Positions 1 to 11,337 of a DNA stretch of 64,000 nucleotides are shown piece after piece. Where the stretch lies: NCBI GenBank assembly GCA_027886185.1, contig WOAB01000232.1, positions 992,001 through 1,056,000 of the forward strand, in the 5' to 3' direction. Positions within the stretch are counted from its first letter, which is position 1. Each line of letters starts with the position of its first letter. Below the pieces are notes generated by a model. It did no database searches and was not told the origin of the DNA. It was given only the letters and a program-made list of their open reading frames with translations. This stretch comes from Rheum nobile (lineage: Eukaryota > Streptophyta > Magnoliopsida > Caryophyllales > Polygonaceae). A program made the position numbers and the translations under genes.

Positions 1-592
1 ACATTGACTAGCCTTTTTTTCCTGAAGCAAATCAGCCTTTTTTCTCCCTCCCTTAAAAACAACGAAAAAATAGGGATTTTGTTATGTTCAACTTATTCCC
101 TTTTCCTTTTCAAATTGATTGATTTTGGTAAGAGAGCTAAACAACTTACAACTCATGAGAATGGTCGGAAGACTACGAATCACTTCCACCCATTGCCGAC
201 GAAGCGTTCTCACATGTGCGGCGACGTTCTGGTGAAATGGTTCCCGTGAAGTGCTCCTCAATCGCCATTAACGATAGCGCTCCTCAACTCCTCAGGTATC
301 GATTAAGCTATTTTTCAGAAATTTTCAAAAAAAAGAAGAAGAGAAGAGTCGCTGAAGTTAAGTCTGCAAATTTTAACCAAAGCACAGGTGCCAGCCTATA
401 TTGAGAATTAGAAGATGCCAAACCCTAGCCCACATCTCGTTCATATTACACGATTTTAAACCCCGAGACATACTACAAAACCGATCTTTCAACTTGTTCC
501 CTTTGAGGTTTTTGAGTGTTGTCAAGGATTATTGCAATTAAGTTTACTTTGGTTTATTACACAGCGAGGGTCGAGGGAGAGCTTGCTTGAAG
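1..592. other. Upstream region of the BTB pseudogene, no gene recognised
   Basis: This stretch precedes the first coding exon of the POB1-like gene and should contain its promoter and 5' leader. It holds short open frames only, none with a recognisable motif. A GC-richer patch near 190-295 with a possible splice donor could be a leader exon or the end of another gene; I cannot decide which. Confidence 0.4.
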
Positions 593-1160
593 ATGGAGGT
601 TTCCAGTACTCAGAAACAAGTTGATTTCGGGTTTGCATTCGACGACGTCGTTTTCTCGGATCGAGTCCTCCGTCTCGAGATCGTACCTTCCGTTTCCGAC
701 TCAAATCCCGGACATCATGATTCAGAATTCGCTACTGGTTTCAAAGTCAAAAGTTTGCACATTTGCTCTGTCATTCTTGCTGCAAAAAGTCCCTTCTTTT
801 ACAAGGTAAACTTCCTTTTTTTAATCCTACTCTGTATGTGCATATGTATTAGGAAGTGCTAACGCAATGGCGTAGTTATTCAAAAATGGAATGAGAGAGT
901 CACAGCAGACGGATGACGTCACCTTGAGAATCAACGCATCTGGTAACTATGTGCACCACCCTTACCTTAAGCACTCTTAATTTGAACAATTAGCATATCA
1001 TAATCTATTTTCTTGACAGAGGAAGCAGCTTTGATGGACTTACTAAACTTTATGTACGACAAACCTCTGAATGCAACTTCAAGGGCTGAATTGGTGGACG
1101 TGTTGATGGCTGCTGACAAGTTTGAGGTTACTTGTTGTATCAGGCATTGCATTGAGTTGC

Positions 1161-1918
1161 TGAAGGAATTGTGTCATTTAATGAAAGATGCAATTACCGA
1201 ACATGGAATAGGACTATTAATGGAGATTTACAATCCGGGAATTTTAGGGGTCGTAGTGTTTTGCTAGAAGCCAACTACGATCGATGTGCTTAATCGGGTT
1301 AGGCTCACGGCTATAATAACCGGGTCCTATGAGGTCACATACATAGAGTTATCGGGCTAGATCAAATCGAATTGGAAGCCCATGTGGGACATGGATTTCG
1401 GTCCATTGGCTTTAATTGAGATATTGGCTTTTATTATTAATGGGTAAAAGTTATCATTCATAATTATTTGATAAGGAGATATCTTATTAGAAGATATATG
1501 AAAACAATATAAAGATATAGTATCCATAACTAAATATAATAGATATATGATATATTGAGATTATATAGTGAATGATGATTCACGTACAGGACATTGAATT
1601 CTCCTTCAAGAAGTGAACGGCCGTATACCTCCCAAATTCAAGCTTCGTTCGCTTTCCTTCGTTCGTTTTCCTTCGTTCGTTCGTTCTAGCAGACGACGTC
1701 AAGGCGATCCAGATTCCAGACTCGTGTGGACCAAGTAGATAAGCCACACTTGAGGCTTTCGATCTCCGCTGAAACTCTGCAGGAACGTTTCAGACACGCA
1801 TCAAACGGTATGTAACTCTAACTCCTAATTGATCCGTATCAATTCATGCATGAGATCTTTGTTAGATGTAAGGAAATAGTTTCCTGTAATTCCGCTTATA
1901 CGCATCTAAATCATTACA
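1161..1918 (+). repeat. 5' LTR of Copia-1
   Basis: The LTR begins TGAAGGAATT and ends CATTACA, and it matches the 3' LTR with scattered substitutions and small indels. It contains a TTCGTTCG-rich microsatellite near 1643-1690. The 3' LTR carries a shorter version of that microsatellite. Confidence 0.95.
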
Positions 1919-1932
1919 GTAGTATCAGAGCC
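1919..1932 (+). other. Primer-binding site of Copia-1
   Basis: The bases just inside the 5' LTR (AGTATCAGAGC) match the initiator tRNA-Met primer site used by most plant Copia elements (TGGTATCAGAGC), with one change. Confidence 0.75.
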
Positions 1933-2578
1933 TCTTGCATAAATTTGATAGGATCAAAAATTAAAGAGTTAATTTTGATGAATGTCTTGATTCAAATTAA
2001 GTGGTAAATTGATATATAGGTTAATTTGCATGATTAAAATTCTTATTTTAATTGATTGGATTAGTAAAGTTGAAGAACTTTATAAATAAATATGCATGTA
2101 AAATTGTTCTACCCATACTTGATTCATGTGATTTAATTATATAAGAAATATGATTTTTTAACATGTTTAAATCATTGGATGAAGATTTGATTTTCACATG
2201 ATGAATCAACTACCCAAAATCTACTTTAAATTGTTAACGAATTTATTCTGCGATCTGCGGTTCGAATTGTTCGAATTATTTCCACACTTCAATAGTTCGT
2301 TGGTGATTTAATTAGATCCCCACTATCAATCATGTGTTTTAATCATTGCTATTATATGAATAGCAATAGCAAATTGTTTGGTTGTGTTGGTCTGCCGGGT
2401 CGGACTGCGTGTTTAGGTGGGAGCGGGTTGGTTCGGGTTTGACTCGGACGCGATTCGATCCAATTGGGTAGATTTGACATTTTAGGATAATTTCCTAAAA
2501 TATAAGATAAGATCTTATTTGCCTAATAGGATAATATTTGATATTATCTATAATATAAGTTTCTAAAAGTTGTTAGGA

Positions 2579-3880
2579 TAGATTCTTACTAGTTATAGAT
2601 AAGATATTTGATATCTTATCTTGTTTATGCATATCTTATCCAATAATGCATTTTAATAAATAATTATGATTAATTCTATATATTATGTTTAATTTGAATT
2701 AAGAATTTGATATTAAATCATTTATGTCATGAGATGATTTATTTAATTTAATATGGTTTTATTTAAATAAGTTAATTGGTTATTACTATTAATTAGATTA
2801 ATATTATTGAGAATATTTGATATTATTATTGCATGCATGTGTTATAATATTATGATATTATTGCTTGCATGAGGTGACTAGTATGGCCCACATTAGGATA
2901 GATAAATACGGTCTGCGTACCGTTATGTTTTTCTTGTACACGATCTGCGTATCGTTATGTATTTTTGTAATTTAAATTTATGCAAGAGAGTTTATTTCAA
3001 TTATATGTAAGACAAGAAGAAGAAGATCCTAAGAAGACCAAAGGATGGAGTTCCATGGAGGATACTAAGGATGGAGATCCAAGAGTAACAAGAGCCATGA
3101 AGATTAGATCTTTAATTTTGGTTTTTAGGGGCCATACTAGGATCACATTTAATTATTGTATTTTGAATGCCATATTATTTAAGCTTTACATGATTGTTTA
3201 CTTATGCTATTTTGTTCACTATTTTATTTTTATACAGTTAGATTCTTACTAGTTATAGATAAGATATTTGATATCTTATCTTGTTTATGCATATCTTATC
3301 CAATAATGCATTTTAATAAATAATTATGATTAATTCTATATATTACGTTTAATTTGAATTAAGAATTTGATATTAAATCATTTATGTCATGAGATGATTT
3401 ATTTAATTTAATATGGTTTTATTTAAATAAGTTAATTGGTTATTACTATTAATTAGATTAATATTATTGATAATATTTGATATTATTATTGCATGCATGT
3501 GTTATAATATTATGATATTATTGCTTGCATGAGGTGACTAGTATGGCCCACATTAGGATAGATAAATACGGTCTGCGTACCGTTATGTTTTTCTTGTACA
3601 CGATCTGCGTATCGTTATGTATTTTTATAATTTAAATTTCTGCAAGAGAGTTTATATCAATTATATGTAAGACAAGAAGAAGAAGATCCTAAGAAGACCA
3701 AAGGATAGAGATCCATGGAGGATACTAAGGATGGAGATCCAAGAGTAACAAGAGCCATAAAGATTAGATCTTTAATTTTGGTTTTTAGGGACCATACTAG
3801 GATCACATTTAATTATTGTATTTTGAATGCCATATTATTTAAGCTTTGCATGATTGTTTACTTATGCTATTTTGTTCACT
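2579..3880 (+). repeat. Tandem duplication (about 640 bp, twice) in the Copia-1 leader
   Basis: Bases 2579-3220 recur at 3239-3880, at a constant offset of 660 bp and with only scattered substitutions. About 20 unrelated bases separate the copies. The block lies between the primer-binding site and gag, and contains no long reading frame with a known motif. Confidence 0.95.
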
Positions 3881-4380
3881 AGTAAATAGACAACCATTGC
3901 ATGCTTAAGTCCCTAAAAGAATATTGAGATAATGTCTTCCCATGTCATAACCCATGATGCCCTAGAAATAAGTTGGATAGGTTTTGCCAAAGCAAGGTGT
4001 CCTTCTTTGACCTTGGGATAGTGAGGGTGGATCTATATAAGGGATTCATAAACCTTGATATGGTTATACTCAACAAGAGACCAAAAGACAAAGTTTTGGA
4101 TCTTGAGGCATAAGGATGAGTCCACATAGGATGTGGTCCATCAACCAAGAATTATAAAGAGTTATAATTAGTAAATGTTATTTACCTAGATCACATGAGA
4201 CTTAGAGCAGTGCCAAAGTACGCTAAGGTCTTATCTGAAATAGGATCTTGGAATCATTTTATTCACTGGGGACAAACTTGTTTGAATAAAATGTGCATTT
4301 GCTTAATTTTTGAAGCATGTTTAAATTTTAAGCTTTTGCATGTCAAGCATATCTGCATGTTACTTTCTTTTGTAGCAATC

Positions 4381-7300
4381 ATGTCTAGTAGCGATTTGAA
4401 ATTCACCCTACGGTCAATTATTGACAAAAACAAGCTCAACGGTACGAACTATATCGATTGGGAAAGGAACTTGAGAAATGTTCTCAGATCCGAAGGACTT
4501 GAGGACGTTTCTGAAACACCCATCCCTGTCCTGACCGATGCTTCCACTAATGAGGAGAAAGCAAAGGAAAAGGAGATAAGAGCTAAGTCGGTGCCTGTCA
4601 CCTGCCTGATGCTTGCTGCCATGGAACCAGGCCTTCAAAAGAGGTTTGAAAGCATGTACGCTCATACAATCATGGCTAACCTAAAAGTGTTGTTTCAGGA
4701 ACAAGCTAGGATTGAGAGGTATGAAACTCACAAGGCCATACTTGAGATGAAATTGGAGAAAGGGAAGCCAGTGAGCCACCATGTATTTGACATGATTGGT
4801 CTCTTTGAGCAGATGACTCAATTGGGCTTTCCTTACAATGATGAGTTGGTCACTGATATCATCTTGCACTCCCTGCATGATGGCTTTGCTCAATTCAGAT
4901 TGAACTACCATATGCATGGGATAGGCAAGACCCTCAATGAGCTCCATGGCATGCTCAAGACAGCTGAGCAAAACATCATGGTTGAACCTAAGAAGGAAGT
5001 TCTCATGGTCAACAAAGGGAAAGGGTTCAAGAAGGCGGCCAGTGGGAAGCACAAACAGCACCAAGGGAAGGGCAAGCTAGTTGCTCAACCCAAGACGACT
5101 AAGAAGTCAAAGGTATTTGCTGATCATGAGTGCTTCTATTGCAAGGCCAAGGGACACTGAAAAAGAAACTGTCCCAAATACCTGGAAGACAAGAAGAATG
5201 GGACTGTGAATCCCACTTCAGGTATTAATGTTATTGAAATCTTAACAACCACTGCCACTACTTGGGTATTAGATACCGGATGTTGTGCTCACATTACTTC
5301 GAATGTGCAGGGGCTAAGAAGTAGGAGGCAAGTGTAGAAGGGAGAGATAGACCTACGTGTTGCAAACAAGGCGACTGTTGCTGCGCTTGCTGTAGGAGTC
5401 TATGACTTAGTTTTACCTTCTGGTTTTATTTTAGAACTTAATAACTGTTATTACGTTCCTGAAATTTCTAAGAACCTTGTTTCGTTTTCAGTTTTGGATT
5501 CTGAGGGCTATGATTTTATTGTTAAGAACAATTGCTTTTCTATTTATAAGAATGATATTTTCTATGCCCGAGCACCCTTGAGTAATGGACTCTATGTGGT
5601 TGAACTTAAATCCAAAATCTATAACATTAATACAAAGAAGCAAAAGACGAATGACATGAGTGAAGCCTATTTGTGGCATTGTCGCTTAGGTCACATTGGC
5701 TTGAACCGCATGAAGAAACTCCATAAAGATGGAATTCTGAAATCAATTGATTGTGAATCATTTGAAACAACATGTGAATCATGCCTAATGGGCAAGATGA
5801 CAAGGTCACCTTTCACCGGGAAAAGTGAAAGATCTATTGAGCTATTGGCGCTAATACATACAGATGTATGTGGACCAATGAGCACAGAAGCTAGAGGAGG
5901 CTATAGATACTTCATAACGTTTACTGATGATTTAAGTAGATATGGGTATATTTACTTAATGAGTCATAAATCTGAATCTTTTGAAAAGTTCAAGGAGTTT
6001 CAGAATGAAGTAGAAACTCAGACTGACAAGAAGATTAAAGCCCTTCGATCTGATCGTGGTGGTGAATATTTAAGCCAGGAATTCGATCATCATTTAAGAC
6101 GTTGTGGGATAGTCACACAACTGACCCCATCGGGTACACCCCAACTAAATGGTATGTCTGAAAGGAGAATGAGGACCTTGTTGGACATGATCAGATCAAT
6201 GATGAGTTTTGCCAGTCTTCTAACATCCTTCTGGGGATACGCCCTCACAACCGATGCATTCACACTAAACAGAATCTCGTCTAGGACTGTAGACAAGACA
6301 CCATATGAGATATGGACTGGAAGAGTTCCAAACTTGTCCTTCATGAAGATCTGGGGGTGTGAAGCTTATGTAAAACGTTTACGGTCAGATAAGCTTACAC
6401 CCAGATCAGGTAAATGCTTCTTCATATGATATCCCAAAGAAACCAAGGGATACTACTTCTACAACCCCACTGAGCACAAAGTGTTTGTTGCAAGGGATAG
6501 TGTCTTCTTGGAAAGAGAATTCATTTCCAAAAAGTCAAGTGGGAGAAATGTTCATCTTGAAGAAGTTCAAGATAAGCAACAAACCCAACAACAAGCCGAC
6601 ATGGATGATGTCGATGGGGAGACATTGGTACCTGGAGACGTACATTCCCAAGTGGAAGTTATCCAGGAACCGGCACCTCAGGAACCAAATGAGGAACCAC
6701 AAACAGTTGTGGAGAGTGCTCCAGTTGTTGAACCCACACGTAGATCAAACAGGCCGAGGATGCAACCAAGGCAATATGATGATTTCGTCTTGAATGTAAG
6801 CCTTGATGTCCTGCTTTTAGAAAGCGGAGAGCCTGAAACCTATAAGCAAGCAATGACGGGTCCAGACTCTGATAAATGGCTTCAAGCCATGCATTCTGAA
6901 ATGGATTCCATGTCTGAGAATCAAGTATGGGACTTGATAGATTTGCCAGATGGGATAAAACCAATAGGATGCAAATGGGTTTTTAAACTCAAAACAGACA
7001 AGGATGGAAATGTATCTGTTTACAAGGCAAGGTTGATTGCCAAAGGTTTACAGATTCATGGTCAAGACTATGAAGAGACATTTGCACCGGTCGTAATGAT
7101 CAGATCCATCAGAATACTCTTAGCCATTGTCGCTTATTATGATTATGAGATTTGGCAAATGGATGTCAAAACCGCTTTTCTAAATGGATATTTAGAAGAG
7201 GATGTGTACATGACACAACCTGAGGGTTTTTTAGGATCCAACAGGAGCTAAGAAAGTATGCAAGCTTAAGAAGTCTATCTATGGACTTAAGCAAGCATCT

Positions 7301-7957
7301 CAGAGCTGGAATATTCGCTTTGATGAAGATGTCAAAGAGTTTGACTTCATTAGATGCGAAGAAGAACCTTGTATTTACAAGAAGTTTAGTGAGAGTAAAG
7401 TGGTCTTCTTAGTCTTATATGTGGATGACATACTGCTCGTTGGAAATGACATTCTGATGCTAGAGTCCGTTAAGGGATGACTGAAGAAATGTTTCTCAAT
7501 GAAGGCCTTAGGAGAGGCGAAGTACATACTGAGTATCAAGATCTATAGAGATAGATCTGGGAGGCTGCTAATATTGAGTCAATGAACTTATATAGATAAT
7601 GTTCTTGACAGATTTAAAATGCAGGACTCTAAGAAAGGGTTTCTATCATGTATGACATGATATGTACACACCTTGATGTTGCATTTGCTCTGAGCATGTG
7701 TAGCACCCGGAGAGGCACATTGATGTGCAACCAAGAACATCATGAAGTACTTGAGAAGAACCAATGATGACTTCTTGGAGTGTAGGGGTGATGATGAATC
7801 AGTCGTTCAAGGACGTCAGGATAGAGGAGATGTCAAAATGTGTAAAGTGCACACAAATGACGTTATTGCAGATCCACTAACCAAGCTTATGCCTAGGCCC
7901 AAACGTGAGGGTCACACTAGGGCCAAGGGCCTCAAGCGCATTGGAGAATGGCTTTGA
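4381..7957 (+). pseudogene. Copia-1 Gag-Pol polyprotein remnant
   Basis: The conserved Gag start is the ATG at 4381 (MSSSDLKFTLRSIIDKNKLN); an upstream in-frame ATG at 4195 is probably not used. In order I see: Gag; a zinc knuckle (CFYCKAKGH) cut by TGA at 5158-5160; the protease motif LDTGC near 5273; a stop near 5335; the pre-integrase finger (WHCRLGH with CESC); and the integrase core (HTDVCGP, RSDRGGEY, SERR). A stop follows at 6427-6429, then reverse transcriptase (CKWVFKLK, QMDVKTAFLNG), a frameshift near 7235, then YVDDILL near 7420 and more stops. The RNase H region is collapsed to the segment ending VHTNDVIADPLTK. The family's single ORF is usually about 1300-1450 codons. This copy is not functional. 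Confidence 0.9.
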
Positions 7958-8781
7958 GATTGTATTGTCTTACATAATGAACCTTGTTTCATGTATGTTA
8001 GACATGTTTTATGCTTGATTATATGATATACACTGTCATTCTTATTCAATCGTTGCTTGGAATTGAATAAAATGTCCAAATAATTTATAATTCGCAAATG
8101 GGCTCATCATAAGTGTTTTGGTGAATAAAACCCCATTAAGTGAACTGAAGTTATAAATTATTCGATGTCCGTAGTCTAAGTCATTAACCAGGACATAAAT
8201 GACTCTTTTAAAGACTATATTGTAAGTTGACTGATAGCGCCAGGTTTCATGGGCTATAGAGACATTGAGATGTCTAGCCAATTACATAGATATGTATGGA
8301 TGATACGTATGGGACTGACCTACCTTAAAGGTTTTCATAAAAGACTTGAAGAATCTTTAAGTTAAACCATGATTGGTAGATTCCTCAGACATGAGTATGA
8401 TATGGTTTCTCTTGATGATTGGTATGTCTTTGACGCTGTTAAACGCTGACCGTAACAGATAGTTATAAAGGCAGTGATTGGGATTGCCAAAAGTTGAGTG
8501 GGAGCTATAGTCATGCAAGACTGGAGAAGTCCTCCTGCTTCATGTATAATGTGATACATTGGACATGAAAGGTGTCTCGGCCACTTGAAGAGCGAGAACT
8601 GAAAAATGCATGGCCATGCTCGGATGGATTATATGTAATCATCTGTTATTTGACAGTTCAAACTCAGGAGTTCAAGAAACACATTTGATAAGAGATATGA
8701 ATGTCAACATATCATCAAATAAGACACTAAGAGACAAAGGAATTTAACATTGCACACTTGTTTTAAGGTCAAGTGGGAGAT

Positions 8782-9530
8782 TGAAGGAATTGTGTCATTT
8801 AATCAAAGGTGCAATTACCGAACATGGAATAGGACCATTAATGGAGATTTACAATCCGGAAATTTTAGGGGTCGTAGTGCTTTGCTAGAAGCCAACTACG
8901 ATCGATGGGCTTAATCGGGTTAGGCTCACGGCTATAATAACCAGATCCTATGAGGTCACACACATAGAGTTATCGGGCTGGATCAAATCGAACCGGAAGC
9001 CCATGTGGGACATAGATTTCGGCCCATTGGCTTTAATTGGGATATTGGCTTTTTATTATTAATGGGTAAAAGTTATCATTCATAATTACTTGATAAGGAG
9101 ATATCTTATTAGAAGATATATGGAAACAATATAAAGATATTGTATCCATAACTAAATATAATAGATATATGATATATTGAGATTATATAGTGAATGATGA
9201 TTCACGTACAGGACATTGAATTCTCCTTCAAGAAGTGAACGGCCATATACCTCCCAAATTCAAGCTTCGTTCGCTTTCCTTCGTTCGTTCGTTCGTTCTA
9301 GCAGACGACGTCAAGGCGATTCAGATTCCAGACTCGTGTGGATCAAGTAGAGAAGCCACACTTGATGCTTTCGATCTCCGCTGAAACCCTGCAGGAACGT
9401 TTCAGACACGCATCAAACGGTATATAACTCTAACTCCTAATTGATCCGTATCAATTCATGCATGAGATCTTTGTTAGATGTAAGGAAATAGTTTCCTGCA
9501 ATTCCGCTTATATGCATCTAAATCATTACA
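8782..9530 (+). repeat. 3' LTR of Copia-1
   Basis: Direct repeat of 1161-1918, preceded by the purine tract AAGTGGGAGAT. It ends CATTACA directly before the second copy of the GTTGC target duplication. Confidence 0.95.
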
Positions 9531-10394
9531 GTTGCTGCTCAAGTTGTTCATGACAACAGAATCTGCACTTTTTTATCTCGAGCTTCCTTCAGTAGTTTTC
9601 TTGGGTGAAGTAGTTGAGCCTCTTATTGAAGAAGTAAAGAAGCATCTTGCTGCCCATTTTAAGTATTTCACAAAGTAAGTAACTAGTATTCTCTTGCAAT
9701 TTCATCACATTACAATACAGAATTACTTTTCTTTCCATCTAAATGAGTTGTTATAATCTCTTGAAGGTCCCAAGAAGAGGCGATGGGTTTGCCACTTTGT
9801 GCAATAGAGATAGTTTTTGGGTGTGATGGTCTCCAAGTGGATTCAGAAGATGATCTGACTTTGACCGCGAAGAACTCTCGAACCTCGTTGTCCAAGCCTT
9901 CCTCTCCAAGGATCAAGTCCTAGCCACCAGCACAACAACATACAATTTCCCAAGACGGGTCTACAATTATAGGCTTGTTAAGGTGGTGCATCTTGACCTT
10001 GCTCGGCCTCGCTGCGTTGTGTACCTTGACCTAAGGAAAGAAGAGTGCGCGGATCTCTTCCTATCAGAAAAACTCTACTCTCAGGCATTCAACCTAGTTG
10101 GACGAGGCTTTTACCTCGTGGCGCATTGCATCCAGCAAGAACCCAACTTGGGTCTATATGTGCATGTGACAGAAGATTCAGAAGCTTGCAGTTTGGATTT
10201 TGAGTTTGCAGCGATGAACAAGTATGTCAAGGGATTCGTATGCCTGGTCAAAGCCAACAACTGTACTGTAACGCAATATGGAAAAGGATTCCCGGACCTG
10301 TTTAAAACCCCGTGGACCGACTTGATGAGTGACGAGAGAGTATTTCATAGACGGGATCCTACATCTTCGAGCGGACCTTACTATCGTCGACTAA

Positions 10395-10856
10395 CTTCCT
10401 TGTGTGAGTAAGTGGGTGGGTGTAAACTGCAATTTTCCAATGAAGCTAAGCTCAAGTACAAATCACCAGTTGATTGCCCATGGACAAATCAATGGCTGAA
10501 GCTGTATGTTTCTGTTTGTACCCATTTTGGTTGCTCAGATAGGCACTAGACCTTTAATTTCTGCCCACTTGTTTTCGTATTAGTGACTTGTAAAAATCTA
10601 ATAGATTGGGAGGTCGGGATTAACCATGTGTGTCTTTTGAACATACTCGAAGGGAGGAAGACTCAGTTCCGGTAGATCATGAAAATGAAATTGAGAATCT
10701 TTTCAAGAGGAAGATCATCTCCCTCCTAGTATAGTTTGCAGCTTCTTGTTTGCTTACAACTGAAAACAGAATGACATGATGAGATTAACCATGCTGATTT
10801 AAAAGATAAATCATGCTACTTTGTTAAATTACTTTGCTACGTGCCCTTTGTTTTTA
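10395..10856. other. Spacer between BTB pseudogene and MULE-1
   Basis: This is probably the 3' untranslated and downstream region of the BTB gene. I see no coding motif or repeat boundary in it before the MULE target duplication at 10848-10856. Confidence 0.4.
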
Positions 10857-10894
10857 GGGTAGAATGTTCGCACCCGCAATTTCTTGCGGTGCAC

Positions 10895-11217
10895 CCAGGT
10901 TTGGGCGCATCCAGGATGCGTCCAAACGAGGGTGTAATTTTTTTTTTTGAAAAAAAATTAATATTGGGCGCATCCAGGATGCGCCCAATATCTGGACCCG
11001 ACTTTCTACCGGATTTAGGGTTGACCGGTTCAGGCTTCGGATTTATTTAAAAAAATTAAATAACTAAACCGGTTTAATATTATTTTGAAATTAATAAAAA
11101 AAAATAAAAAATGCATATTAAAAAAAAATTAAAACAATATATCAGACCTTGGGCGCATCCGGGATGCGCCCAAGGTAAAATTAGGGTTTTACTTGGGCGC
11201 ATTCCGGACGCGCCCAG
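10895..11217. repeat. Left subterminal palindrome cluster of MULE-1
   Basis: Four imperfect palindromes of the form TTGGGCGCATCC-N-GGATGCGCCCAA lie near 10900-10923, 10965-10986, 11150-11174 and 11193-11217. They are GC-rich islands in AT-rich DNA. The first two stand 60 bp apart. They could be transposase-binding or hairpin sites. Confidence 0.75.
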
Positions 11218-11337
11218 GTAAAACCTCTATTTACTCGGCGCGCCTGATTGCCACCGTCTTCATCGTCTTCCTTCTTCCTCTCTCTCGGCGACGGCGGCAT
11301 CCCTCTCCTCTTCTTCCTCTTCCTTCTTCTTCTTCCT

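Larger units (their letters stand above)
1161..9530 (+). mobile_element. Ty1/Copia LTR retrotransposon (Copia-1), degenerate, inserted in the BTB exon
   Basis: Two direct LTRs flank a primer-binding site, Gag-Pol remnants and a purine-rich tract. The 5-bp target duplication GTTGC is present at 1156-1160 and 9531-9535. Removing the element restores the reading frame of the BTB exon. The internal region has a 640-bp tandem duplication in its leader, several stops, a frameshift and a deleted RNase H core. The element cannot encode its own enzymes. Confidence 0.95.
593..10394 (+). pseudogene. POB1: BTB/POZ-BACK protein, POB1/LRB-like, broken by a Copia insertion and deletions
   Basis: POB1/LRB proteins are BTB adaptors of CUL3 ubiquitin ligases. 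I see exon 1 at 593-805 (71 codons, ATG at 593, donor GT at 806), exon 2 at 876-942 (FKNGMRESQQ, TLRINAS) and exon 3 starting at 1020 (EEAALMDLLNFMY, LVDVLMAADKFEV). Exon 3 stops at 1160 at the Copia insertion and resumes at 9536 (TESALFYLELPS) up to 9674. Exon 4 starts at 9767 (SQEEAMGLPLCAIE). Around 9852 the text jumps from the start of the BACK region straight to the segment after it (SDFDREELSNL), with a frame change, so roughly 50 codons are missing. The C-terminal domain follows (VVYLDLRKEECADLF, YSQAFNLVGRGF, PWTDLMSDE). A second frame change near 10336 moves the family C-terminus into another frame, which ends at 10392-10394. These lesions make a functional product unlikely. Family assignment rests on remembered conserved motifs of POB1. 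Confidence 0.85.

Noticed and set aside
4..404. Two short frames at the window start
   Set aside because: They are short, overlap each other, and lack motifs. They lie in the upstream region of the BTB gene.
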